Below, piece by piece: positions 49,010-57,878 of a stretch of DNA of 64,000 nt. Source of the stretch: Flavobacteriaceae bacterium. Its GTDB lineage: Bacteria; Bacteroidota; Bacteroidia; Flavobacteriales; Flavobacteriaceae. The notes under the pieces are model-generated. The model saw nothing but the letters and a program-made list of their open reading frames with translations. It was not told the origin of the DNA and ran no database searches. Every line of letters begins with the position of its first letter. The stretch's first letter is position 1. The stretch covers positions 214,427-278,426 of the forward strand of contig JANQNQ010000011.1 in the NCBI GenBank assembly GCA_028279515.1, in the 5' to 3' direction. Position numbers and translations under genes: made by a program.

Positions 49010-50791
49010 ATGCGTGATTTCTTCACAAAGAAAGTAGTTCTTATCTGTTGTATTTGTTTTTGGGGTTTAGTGACCGCTCAACAAATGACCGTTCAGGATA
49101 GTATTTTGCAAAACATTAAGGCCACTGATCAAGCGTCAGTAAAGGCTGACGGCTATAACGAACTATATGGTTTGTTTAGAAGAAGTGACCCAGAATTGGC
49201 TGTTCATTATCTGCGGAAGGAGTTAGCCCTACGTGAAACCCTTGATGACCAAGAGGAACTTTCTGGGGTGTACACGCAGTTGGCATGGTGTTACATCGCC
49301 GAAGCGGAAAAAGCAGATAGTGCAAAGGTGTTTTTGGACGAAGCGCTAAAGCTGGGATTCAAGAATTCAGATACGGTACTTCTAGCCAAATCATACACCT
49401 TTATGGGGTACATGTACCAACGAAAGGGGTTTTATCGAATGGCTCTAGACAATTATTACAGATCCCTTGAGTATAAAGAACCGCTCAATGACCCAGATCG
49501 ATTGGCCTTTTCGTATAACCTAATAGGAAAGACGCTAGAATTTCAAGAGCAATATGATAAGAGTTTAGACTTTCATTTCAAAGCACTGAACGAACGAAGA
49601 AAAAGCCAAAAGATAAGTGATGTCGCCCTTTCATACCGGAACATTGCCACCGTATACCTCAAAACAAAAAAGTACGAAAAGGCACTTGAATATTATCACA
49701 AGGCATTAGACCTTTTGAAAAGAAATAAGAACAAGAAAGCAATGGCTGTCTGTTTCAACGGGTTGGGACATACCTATTTTGAAATGGACAGCATCCAAAA
49801 ATCAAAATTCTATTATGAAAGGTCGTTGTCGATTTCCAAACCCCAAAAAAACTCGCATCAAAGAGCACGGTCATATATTGGCTTGGCTGAAGTCAGTATA
49901 AAGACCAAAGATTTCAAAGAGGCATCCCATTATTTGCAGCAAGTTGAAGAGGTTCCAAAAGTAGACCAATACCGTCGTGTTAGGCGAGAGTATTACAAAA
50001 CGGCCTCAGACCTTTACAAAGCCCAAGGAAATGCAGACAAAGCATTGACCTATTATAAAAAGTTCACAGCACTTAAGGACAGCATGCTCAATGTAGCCAG
50101 TTTGACCAAGCAAGCAGAACTCGAAGGGGTATATAATATGGCCAAGAAGGAGAAGGAAATAGCGACCCTAAAGCAACAACAGGAGCTTCTTGAACAAGAG
50201 CAGCGATTTAAGAATATGATCATTTACGGAACCATTGGCACAGGATTGATCATTCTCATACTACTCGTATATCGAATCAGAAACCGAAAGAAAATATTCA
50301 CGCAGAAGCTAGCACTTAAAGAACAAGAGCATGAGATCACCCAATTGAAGCTCACCAATGAAGAAGATAAAAGCAAGCAGTATCTCGATGAGTTGAACCA
50401 TTTCATGCAACTTATGATCTCAAAGAACAATCAGATTAGAGAACTACAACATCAACTAGAAGTAATGCCCGTGTCAGAAGGCTCATTCAATGATAAAATA
50501 AACGAGCTGTATAATGCTACCATATTGACCAATGATGATTGGAAGACCTTCAGAGCGGTGTTCGAGCAAGTACACCCACACTTCATTTCAAATCTCGTAA
50601 AAAAGCACCCTGCTACTTCACAGGGTGACCTGAGGTTGGCAGCATTACTGAAACTCAATCTATCAAATGCAGAGATAGGAGCCATCCTCGGAATATCGAT
50701 AGACAGTGTACGAAAGAATAAATATCGTTTCAGAAAAAAACTAGACCTTGACACCGACAAGGCACTCACAGAATTGATCACTAGATTGTAA
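49010..50791 (+). CDS. TPR sensor with membrane helix and cytoplasmic LuxR-like HTH
   Basis: The protein has 593 residues: signal peptide (to VTAQQ), TPR repeats at ~35-370 (for example 'ALDNYYRSLEYKEPLNDP', 'ALEYYHKALDLLKRNKNKKA'), a membrane helix at ~403-422, a coiled coil (~430-485), and a C-terminal output domain of ~105 residues (LTNDDWKTFRAVFEQVHPHF, then the HTH GDLRLAALLKLNLSNAEIGA with DSVRKNKYRFRKKL). There is no kinase or receiver, so it is a one-component membrane-bound regulator. It probably controls the LRR-protein gene 116 bp downstream, whose upstream region holds a TGTCC-N6-TGTCCC repeat also found behind the sensor at 7275-10190. Confidence 0.85.
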   Translation: MRDFFTKKVVLICCICFWGLVTAQQMTVQDSILQNIKATDQASVKADGYNELYGLFRRSDPELAVHYLRKELALRETLDDQEELSGVYTQLAWCYIAEAEKADSAKVFLDEALKLGFKNSDTVLLAKSYTFMGYMYQRKGFYRMALDNYYRSLEYKEPLNDPDRLAFSYNLIGKTLEFQEQYDKSLDFHFKALNERRKSQKISDVALSYRNIATVYLKTKKYEKALEYYHKALDLLKRNKNKKAMAVCFNGLGHTYFEMDSIQKSKFYYERSLSISKPQKNSHQRARSYIGLAEVSIKTKDFKEASHYLQQVEEVPKVDQYRRVRREYYKTASDLYKAQGNADKALTYYKKFTALKDSMLNVASLTKQAELEGVYNMAKKEKEIATLKQQQELLEQEQRFKNMIIYGTIGTGLIILILLVYRIRNRKKIFTQKLALKEQEHEITQLKLTNEEDKSKQYLDELNHFMQLMISKNNQIRELQHQLEVMPVSEGSFNDKINELYNATILTNDDWKTFRAVFEQVHPHFISNLVKKHPATSQGDLRLAALLKLNLSNAEIGAILGISIDSVRKNKYRFRKKLDLDTDKALTELITRL

Positions 50792-50796
50792 TAATT

Positions 50797-50813
50797 TGTC
50801 CTGTTTTTGTCCC
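50797..50813. promoter_or_regulatory. Direct repeat TGTCC-N6-TGTCCC, possible HTH-regulator site
   Basis: TGTCC at 50797-50801 and TGTCCC at 50808-50813 (11-bp period), ending 33 bp before the -7-like TATCTTTA (50847-50854). Compare 10246-10262, where the gap is 34 bp. Confidence 0.45.
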
Positions 50814-50846
50814 GCTACGAATTCATTAGGCGGCTTGTAAAGCTTA

Positions 50847-50854
50847 TATCTTTA
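50847..50854 (+). promoter_or_regulatory. -7-like element of the LRR gene
   Basis: TATCTTTA, one mismatch to TAnnTTTG. No -33 TTG at normal spacing (TTG at 50835 is too close), which would suit an activator-dependent promoter. Confidence 0.45.
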
Positions 50855-50907
50855 TGTAAATGGCCGTTTTGACGGCTAACTATAGCTACAAAAAAAGATA
50901 GCCGCCT

Positions 50908-53900
50908 ATGAGACCCTTATTACTTTTCTTATTTCTTTCTTTCACCATTTTTTGTGGATACGGACAAACGACCTTGATTCCCGATGCGAATTTTGAGCAA
51001 GCACTTATCGATTTAGGAATTGACAGCGACGGAACGATCAACGGACAGGTTCTAAACGATGATATCGAAACCGTAACCTTCTTAGATGTGTCCAATAAGA
51101 ATATTTCTGACCTTACAGGCATTGACAGTTTCATTGCATTGACCTCACTTGATTGCTCTGATAATAACCTCACCGAACTCAATGTCTACGAGTTGGATAT
51201 GTTGACCACTTTGACCTGTAGAGACAATAATCTCACCAAGCTCATCTTCAACGAATCCCTAACACAGCTAGTCGCTAGGAACAATAGTTTGAAAATTTTA
51301 GACTTTCGATTAAATACTGGAATGACCTATATAGAGTGTCAAAACAATGACTTGTATTCAGTAGATTTTAGAAACGGAAACAATGCCGCGTTAGGGATTG
51401 TGATAGCCACCGGGAACTCCAATCTGATCTGTATCAATGTCGATGATGCGGTTACTGCGAATGCCGGAGGAGGGGTCTATAGCGGATGGGCGAAAGATGT
51501 GGGAGCCACCTACAGTTCTTTTTGCGACACCTACGTTCCAGATGACAATTTTGAGCAAGCTTTGATTAACCTTGGTTATGATGCGGGGCCACTAAACGAT
51601 TTTGTACCAACGATGAACATTACGGCCTTGACTTCGTTGGATGTAAGTGGAGAAAGTATAGCCGACATGACAGGAATAGAAGCCTTTAGTTCATTACTTT
51701 TTTTAGTTTGTCATACAAATCAGATAACAACCTTAGACCTTTCTCACAATGATATGTTGGCCACGTTGAGTGTTGGAGATAATTTGCTAGAGAATTTGTA
51801 TGTAAAGAACAGCCCAAACCTGTTTTCCATCCTTTGTGATAATAATTCGATCGCTGAAATTGATGTCTCCCAAAATACAGACCTTACCACATTGAACATA
51901 TCTTATAACCCGATTGAGAAGCTTGAGATCTCTCAAAATACATTATTGGAAATACTGATCTGCAGAGGAACACAATTAACACAATTAGATCTGAAACCAC
52001 ATACAGTGCTGACACGATTGCTTGCCATCGATAATCCCAATTTAAGTTGTATTCAAGTAACTGATCCTGTTGCGGCTGACGCAGGTACTGGTATCTATAT
52101 CAATTGGAATAAGGATGCCACAGCAATTTACTCTGAGTTTTGCCCTGAATTTTATACCTATGTGCCCGATGACAATTTTGAACAGGCACTCATCGATGCC
52201 GGACATGACACGGGCGTTTTGAACGACTATGTTTTGACCGAAGACATTCGCACGGTTACGCTATTGGGTTTAAACAATGAAGGCATCTCGGATCTAACTG
52301 GGATTGAAGCCTTCGAAGATCTACTATTGCTTAATTGCAACAACAATATGTTAACATCGCTCGATGTTTCTCAAAATACAAAACTAGCACAACTAAGGTG
52401 CTTCAACAATCAATTGACCAGTCTTGATGTCACCAACAACGCCCAGTTGGTCGATTTGCGCTGTGGTCAAAATCAGATAAGCACTTTAGACGTTTCACAG
52501 AACACCAACCTGACTTCTCTAAGGGTACAGAGTAATGGATTAAGCACCCTAGATATAACAAACAATACACTTTTGGAAACCCTATACATATACGACAACA
52601 GCTTCTTGATCATAGATGTTTCTAACAATACAGCATTACGAAACTTGTGGTGTTATCAAAATGACCTATATGAATTAGAACTTGATCAAAATGTGGCGCT
52701 AGAGTCATTGAGATGTTATGACAATGATCTACGTGCGTTAGACTTGGCGCAGAACCCAATGTTGACAGATATGGACGCCACATTAAATACACCACTTTCA
52801 TGTATCCAAGTCACTGATGAAGTTGCTGCTAATGCGGGGACAGGTATTTATGCTACATGGTTAAAGGACGTAGCTGCTAGTTATGCTCAGGATTGCGGAT
52901 ACATTCCTGAAACCTATGTACCCGATGACGCGTTTGAACTGGCCTTGATCAACTTGGGGTATGATACAGGAGCACTGAATGACTTTGTGCCCACCAACAA
53001 CATTAGTGGAGTCTTCACACTTGATGTAAATGGCGAAGGAATCAGTGATCTTACAGGAATTGAAGATTTTAGTACTTTGTCCACCTTGCTTTGCGCAAAC
53101 AATACCATTTCAACATTGGATGTTAGTGCCAACACGAACTTGACTTTTCTATCATGCTATTCAAACGGAATGACCTCGTTGAACTTGTCGCCTTCAATTC
53201 ATACACTATATTGTTACAATAACAATTTGAGTTCTTTGGATGTAGGTCCGCTTTCATTGGATCAACTGAGAGCATATGATAATAGTTTGTCTAGTTTGGA
53301 TTTGGCCAATAGTCCTGATTTGATCAATCTTCAAGTTGGGTTTAACAACTTGTCTTCTATTGATATCAGCAGCAATCTAAAACTTGAAGTGCTGAGCCTC
53401 CAGTTAAACAATTTGACATCGCTAGATATTCGATATCACAACCTGTTAACCGACCTTACCGTGGCGAGTAATGACTTGACTTCCTTGAATGTGAAGAACA
53501 AGCCCAACCTCACTATTTTAAATGCCACCACCAATCCCAACCTTACGTGTATTCAGGTAGATGATGTGGCGGCTGCGGTGGCCAACCCAACCTGGTTCAA
53601 AGATGTTGGAGCCAGTTTTAATCTGGATTGTGGATTTGATGTGATTGTGTCGCCAAAAGTATATTTACAAGGACCATTACTAGGTACAGTAAGCGGACTT
53701 ATGAGTGAAACACTTCGCAGTAATGGGTACTTGCCAACAACCTCTCCATATACAGATGCGATATCATGTGACGCAAGTGTATTCAATACAACAGGAAATG
53801 ATGCCATTGTCGATTGGGTGTATGTAGAACTACGAGATGCTACTGACAACACCATTGTGATTGAGGGGCAATCAGCTTTTTTACAGGCAGATGGCGATAT

Positions 53901-54411
53901 CGTTGCACGGGATGGAAGCTCTGACCTTAGTTTTACCGCAAGCGGAAACCCATACTATGTGGTTATTAAGCACCGAAACCACCTTGGAATTATGACCAAC
54001 GTAGTAAGCAGCTTAACAGGCCTTCCAACGGCATTAGATTTTACCGACGCCAATAACCCGATTACACATGGTACCCATGCGCAGACTACTTTTGGAATGC
54101 CAACAAACACTCTGGCCATGTGGAGCGGCAATGCCAATGGTGATGATGAGATCGTTTTTTTGAATACAGGAGCCGAGTCGGTAAACATAAAGCAAACAGT
54201 ATTGGACGTGTCAGCCGTAGAAAGTCCGTTTGGAGCATCGGTATTCTATAAACCCCAGGGGTACTATGATTCAGACGTAAATATGGATGGAGAGGTCATC
54301 TTCCTCAATGCTGGAAATGAGCTACTGTACATCAAAGACAACATATTGGCACACCCGTCAAACCAAATATTCAACTCGGTATTCTATAAGATCCTTGAGC
54401 AATTGCCTTGA
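50908..54411 (+). CDS. Large secreted leucine-rich-repeat protein with dockerin-like C-terminal module
   Basis: The protein has 1167 residues with a signal peptide ending FCGYGQ. It is built of four tandem blocks of ~190-250 residues, starting at about bases 50971, 51532, 52159 and 52915. Each block opens with a 'YVPDDNFEQALI' cap and contains 20-22-residue LRRs (TSLDVSQNTKLAQLRCFNNQ). Each closes with a 'CIQV.D...A...W.KD..A.(Y/F)...C' cap bearing cysteines. The shared ~255-residue C-terminal module starts at base 53650 (SPKVYLQG) with loops NANGDDEIVFLN and DVNMDGEVIFLN. The first loop has lost the usual initial D and the glycine. LRR arrays of this type bind proteins or glycans at the cell surface (inferred). 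The TPR-HTH sensor lies immediately upstream. Confidence 0.88.
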   Translation: MRPLLLFLFLSFTIFCGYGQTTLIPDANFEQALIDLGIDSDGTINGQVLNDDIETVTFLDVSNKNISDLTGIDSFIALTSLDCSDNNLTELNVYELDMLTTLTCRDNNLTKLIFNESLTQLVARNNSLKILDFRLNTGMTYIECQNNDLYSVDFRNGNNAALGIVIATGNSNLICINVDDAVTANAGGGVYSGWAKDVGATYSSFCDTYVPDDNFEQALINLGYDAGPLNDFVPTMNITALTSLDVSGESIADMTGIEAFSSLLFLVCHTNQITTLDLSHNDMLATLSVGDNLLENLYVKNSPNLFSILCDNNSIAEIDVSQNTDLTTLNISYNPIEKLEISQNTLLEILICRGTQLTQLDLKPHTVLTRLLAIDNPNLSCIQVTDPVAADAGTGIYINWNKDATAIYSEFCPEFYTYVPDDNFEQALIDAGHDTGVLNDYVLTEDIRTVTLLGLNNEGISDLTGIEAFEDLLLLNCNNNMLTSLDVSQNTKLAQLRCFNNQLTSLDVTNNAQLVDLRCGQNQISTLDVSQNTNLTSLRVQSNGLSTLDITNNTLLETLYIYDNSFLIIDVSNNTALRNLWCYQNDLYELELDQNVALESLRCYDNDLRALDLAQNPMLTDMDATLNTPLSCIQVTDEVAANAGTGIYATWLKDVAASYAQDCGYIPETYVPDDAFELALINLGYDTGALNDFVPTNNISGVFTLDVNGEGISDLTGIEDFSTLSTLLCANNTISTLDVSANTNLTFLSCYSNGMTSLNLSPSIHTLYCYNNNLSSLDVGPLSLDQLRAYDNSLSSLDLANSPDLINLQVGFNNLSSIDISSNLKLEVLSLQLNNLTSLDIRYHNLLTDLTVASNDLTSLNVKNKPNLTILNATTNPNLTCIQVDDVAAAVANPTWFKDVGASFNLDCGFDVIVSPKVYLQGPLLGTVSGLMSETLRSNGYLPTTSPYTDAISCDASVFNTTGNDAIVDWVYVELRDATDNTIVIEGQSAFLQADGDIVARDGSSDLSFTASGNPYYVVIKHRNHLGIMTNVVSSLTGLPTALDFTDANNPITHGTHAQTTFGMPTNTLAMWSGNANGDDEIVFLNTGAESVNIKQTVLDVSAVESPFGASVFYKPQGYYDSDVNMDGEVIFLNAGNELLYIKDNILAHPSNQIFNSVFYKILEQLP

Positions 54412-54450
54412 TACTTTGAGAGATTAAAACTTCCGCGTAAGCGAAAATAG

Positions 54451-54482
54451 AAAAACGTTATCCAGAAGGGGGATAGGGTTTT
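54451..54482 (+). other. Conserved 3'-UTR hairpin, AGAAGGGG-loop family, copy 4
   Basis: TATCC (54459-54463) pairs with GGATA (54471-54475) around AGAAGGG. A lower stem of AAAAC (54452-54456) with GTTTT (54478-54482) is separated by a G-G mismatch and a T-G pair. It is followed 7 nt later by a terminator. Confidence 0.7.
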
Positions 54483-54489
54483 AAACAGA

Positions 54490-54516
54490 AAAGCCTGGTC
54501 TTTTAGATTGGGCTTT
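54490..54516. terminator. Intrinsic terminator between convergent genes
   Basis: AAAGCC and GGTC on the left pair imperfectly with GATT and GGCTTT on the right; TTTTT follows. It lies between the LRR gene (+) and the FG-GAP gene (-). Confidence 0.7.
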
Positions 54517-57500
54517 TTATTTCTTAACTGAAAGGATGTTAGGGTAGGAGACTTCGTAGGCAGTATTCGACTGAAGCCCTTTCAACACAAACACTTCACC
54601 ATTACTCCAACGAACTTCGACCTCTGCTTTTGTATCGCTACCAAGCCCAAAATGTTGTTCTTTGGGGTGTACCGATAAATACCCTAATGTACTGTGCACT
54701 TCGCGCCAAATGTTTTTATGGTTTTTACTGTTGATGACCATCGAAGAACCAATGGCATCACGATTGATGCCTTTTTCAGGATTTCCGATAAGTTTGATCT
54801 TGATCCAATTGTTGCCCTTGGCGGCATTATTTTCTAACAGATGCGCTTGGTCGTGGTAGTTGTTCACAATGATATCGAGGTCCCCATCTTGATCATAGTC
54901 GAAGTAACTAGCGCTTCGGGCGTTGCTCAATTGATCGGTTCCAAGTTCAGAAGCTCTATTGATGAGTGTGCCGCCTTCGTTAACAAAGAAGACATTTTTC
55001 TCACGGTTACTTTCGGCATATTGTATCGACTTCGACTGCTCCTTTCTTTCAAAATAGAAAGGATTCTCACTTGAGTACACACTAAAGTCGTTCATCCCGT
55101 TCAGGCAATACAGATCCTCATCTCCGTCATTGTCATAGTCAAAGAAATCAGCATCCCAAGACCAACCCGTTGACGAATAGCCACGGCCTACATTGTTCGA
55201 TAGTTGATACGAACCAAGTTGTTTTCCGCTCACATTTGAAAGAAACAGGTCGTTGGCCTCAACAGTTCGAATATTGGCCATTTTCTCAGGGTCGAACTTC
55301 ATGGTAGTATCTTCATTGGGACTTACATATTTTTCATCCTTTTGCATGACCACAATATTAGAAATATAGAAGTCAGGATACAGGTCGCCGTTGAGGTCGG
55401 TGATTCCTACATTCATCGTATACGAAGGTTTATCAGTGCCCAATTGCTTGCTCACTTCTTTGAAGAGACCTTCTTTGGTGTTGAGATAGTACTTGTTGAC
55501 GCCAAAATCATTTCCGACGATGAGGTCCTGTAGCCCATCTTGATTGATATCAGCATGCCCAACAGCTTGTGTCCAACCCGTATTGGATGCAACATCCTCA
55601 GTAAACGGTACCTCTTTGAAGACAAAGTTGCCCATGTTCTTAAACAGCTTGTTCGGAGAGCCGTTTTGATTGTCACGGCTTAAGGTAGGCAGTGTCCCTT
55701 CCACATAATTCCCGAAGTAACCGATGAAAATATCCAACAATCCGTCGTTGTCATAATCGATGGTGGTAGCGGGTCCTGCAACCAGTTTTTTTCCGCCTAA
55801 CTGAGCCATGTCACTAACATCTTCAAACGTGCCATTTCCTGTATTTTTAAGTAATTGATGCTGTTGGTTCACATAGCTGATAAAGATGTCTTGCAATCCG
55901 TCATTGTTAAAATCGGCAATGATCGGTTGTCTTGGCTCTCCATACGAATTGAGCTCGTCATTCCACGGATTTAGGGGAAGTGTTGTCGAAACATCTTTGA
56001 AGGCTCCTTCCGAAGTATTTAGAAAAAGTTTGTTGCCAAAGCCACTTAACAATAATACATCGGGAAGCCCATCATTGTTTACATCTTCTGTGGCTACACC
56101 CGCGCCGCCAAAAGCAGGAGGGATGGCCAACTTTATTGTTTTTTCTTTATAGGAAGTGCTATAGCTACGAATGTGTCTGCTTAGCCAGTCAGAAGACTTG
56201 TGATCAAACTTGATGCCCAGGTCGTCTTGTATCAAACGGAAGCCACCTTCGATAGAAGTAGATTCAGTTGTCGAAACGATGGCCGTGTTATTCTTGATTT
56301 CGGGAAACGAAGCATACGAATCAATAAGACCTTGAATGGTGATAAAAGCAGTTTCTATATCCTTTTTGTCCAGTACTTTTTTCTGATCCTTGTGCGAATG
56401 CTCTCCGGCGAGTCGAAGCACGAGGACACCGAGCTGTGCAATACCTTCGACCGCTAATTCTGCAGCGTTAGGATCCACACTTTTAAGTCGAGTGTTGGCG
56501 GCATCATCTAGTGCATATTTTAAGATCTGCCAATGGAGTCCGCCATCCCTAAACGCATCGAGGTCATAAGATTCTACGGTGATATTCTCGGTAGGATTGT
56601 TCGGAAAAAAGGTGACGTCCTCAAACGAATTGGTCAGCTCAGGAAGCAATAATTTAAGTGCGGCTCGCACATCCTGAACCCGAATGATATCTTCACTACG
56701 GCCGGCTGCTTGGTCATCGGAGATCTTGAGAATGGTTCCAGCAAAAGAGATCAACGATTCCAAATAGTAATTTTTCAATTGGTCAGAAGTCTGAATATCG
56801 GTAGGCCATTTCTGTCTAGCGAAATATACTTGAATGTTTCTCAAAAAGACCTTCGTACTCAATTCATTGTATTTTTGATAGGAAGCGAGCTTTTGCTCAA
56901 TGATTTGATGAAGTACCGTATTATTATTTTTAGAAGACTTAGAACGCTTCACTTTTGGGTATTGATTTGCGATCTGACTCGACCGTTTCGTTGCATTCAA
57001 TAAAAACACCCAGCTATCTTTGATGATATCTTTGGTAATGACAGTTTGATTTCGCTTACGGGCAATCCCGTCCGCAACTTTCAGGGTCACTAGTGTAACA
57101 AGGTTCACATAATCATTGACAAACTTAGTTGCCTCTTCGTTAAAAGAAAGCGTGTTAGATTCAGAAAGAAACAATAAGTCCTGTTCTAGAGAAAGCATGG
57201 AACGATACGTATAGGAGACCGATGAATATTGTCTAAAATCTTTTTTCTTGATCAGGATGGTTCCATCTTCGATTTGATATAAGTAGTCTCCTTCCTTGTT
57301 TTTTCCGATTCGGGCCAAAGAGGTCGTGACCTTGTTGAGGTCTTCAAGTCTAATTTTGTTAACTCCAACTTCGACGGCATGCTTGCTGGCTTCCCTTTTT
57401 AAATAAAGAATCAACTCTTTTTGAATTTCAATTTTTAGATTTCGGGCATCTTCATTCAGCGGAGTCCCAAACATAAAATCTTCGAGCCGGTTGGCCGTGG

Positions 57501-57648
57501 CATAGCACTTGGGGTCTTTGTCCTTTTCTAATTCATAGATTCGGTCAATAATATGAGAAATGCTCTGATTCTCTTGCGCAACACAAATGGTAGTAGCAAG
57601 TACTAAATAGAGTAGGGATGCTGCACGGATCAAAGTGAATGGTTTCAT
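54517..57648 (-). CDS. Secreted FG-GAP/VCBS-repeat protein with C-terminal ASPIC/UnbV domain
   Basis: The protein has 1043 residues with a signal peptide ending TICVAQ. Residues ~25-480 are mainly helical and not recognised. Residues ~490-930 contain FG-GAP/VCBS repeats with Ca-binding loops (DVNNDGLPDVLLLSGFG, DFNNDGLQDIFISY, DYDNDGLLDIFIGYFG, DINQDGLQDLIVGNDFG, DYDNDGDEDLYCLNG, DYDQDGDLDIIVNNY), predicted to form an integrin-like beta-propeller. The C-terminus is an ASPIC/UnbV domain ('REVHSTLGYLSVHPKEQHFG', 'VEVRWSNGEVFVLKGL'). This combination is common in Bacteroidota surface proteins; the ligand is unknown. It is monocistronic and convergent with the LRR gene. Confidence 0.88.
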   Translation of the reverse strand: MKPFTLIRAASLLYLVLATTICVAQENQSISHIIDRIYELEKDKDPKCYATANRLEDFMFGTPLNEDARNLKIEIQKELILYLKREASKHAVEVGVNKIRLEDLNKVTTSLARIGKNKEGDYLYQIEDGTILIKKKDFRQYSSVSYTYRSMLSLEQDLLFLSESNTLSFNEEATKFVNDYVNLVTLVTLKVADGIARKRNQTVITKDIIKDSWVFLLNATKRSSQIANQYPKVKRSKSSKNNNTVLHQIIEQKLASYQKYNELSTKVFLRNIQVYFARQKWPTDIQTSDQLKNYYLESLISFAGTILKISDDQAAGRSEDIIRVQDVRAALKLLLPELTNSFEDVTFFPNNPTENITVESYDLDAFRDGGLHWQILKYALDDAANTRLKSVDPNAAELAVEGIAQLGVLVLRLAGEHSHKDQKKVLDKKDIETAFITIQGLIDSYASFPEIKNNTAIVSTTESTSIEGGFRLIQDDLGIKFDHKSSDWLSRHIRSYSTSYKEKTIKLAIPPAFGGAGVATEDVNNDGLPDVLLLSGFGNKLFLNTSEGAFKDVSTTLPLNPWNDELNSYGEPRQPIIADFNNDGLQDIFISYVNQQHQLLKNTGNGTFEDVSDMAQLGGKKLVAGPATTIDYDNDGLLDIFIGYFGNYVEGTLPTLSRDNQNGSPNKLFKNMGNFVFKEVPFTEDVASNTGWTQAVGHADINQDGLQDLIVGNDFGVNKYYLNTKEGLFKEVSKQLGTDKPSYTMNVGITDLNGDLYPDFYISNIVVMQKDEKYVSPNEDTTMKFDPEKMANIRTVEANDLFLSNVSGKQLGSYQLSNNVGRGYSSTGWSWDADFFDYDNDGDEDLYCLNGMNDFSVYSSENPFYFERKEQSKSIQYAESNREKNVFFVNEGGTLINRASELGTDQLSNARSASYFDYDQDGDLDIIVNNYHDQAHLLENNAAKGNNWIKIKLIGNPEKGINRDAIGSSMVINSKNHKNIWREVHSTLGYLSVHPKEQHFGLGSDTKAEVEVRWSNGEVFVLKGLQSNTAYEVSYPNILSVKK

Positions 57649-57788
57649 GTAAAGGACTTTTTGTAGCGCGTAAAGATACTACAAATCATACATTTCCACG
57701 TTTGTCAAAAACTTTATGTTGGGCAATAATTTTAGATGTCGATTCAGTACGCCCTATGCCAGCTTTTCCTGTCTTTGGTCGAATTTCT

Positions 57789-57836
57789 TTGCTTAGTGCC
57801 TAGAGATAACTATATTTGTTGCTTACTTTATCACCC
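57789..57836 (+). promoter_or_regulatory. Promoter of the first tandem fibre-like gene
   Basis: TTG (57789-57791), 19 bp, TATATTTG (57811-57818). Six bases later comes ACTTTATCACCC (57825-57836), present at the same distance behind the -7 box of the paralogous gene (59647-59658). Confidence 0.75.
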
Positions 57837-57878
57837 GACAGAGTCTCTTCATAAATAAGAACTAAACACCTTTAAACT

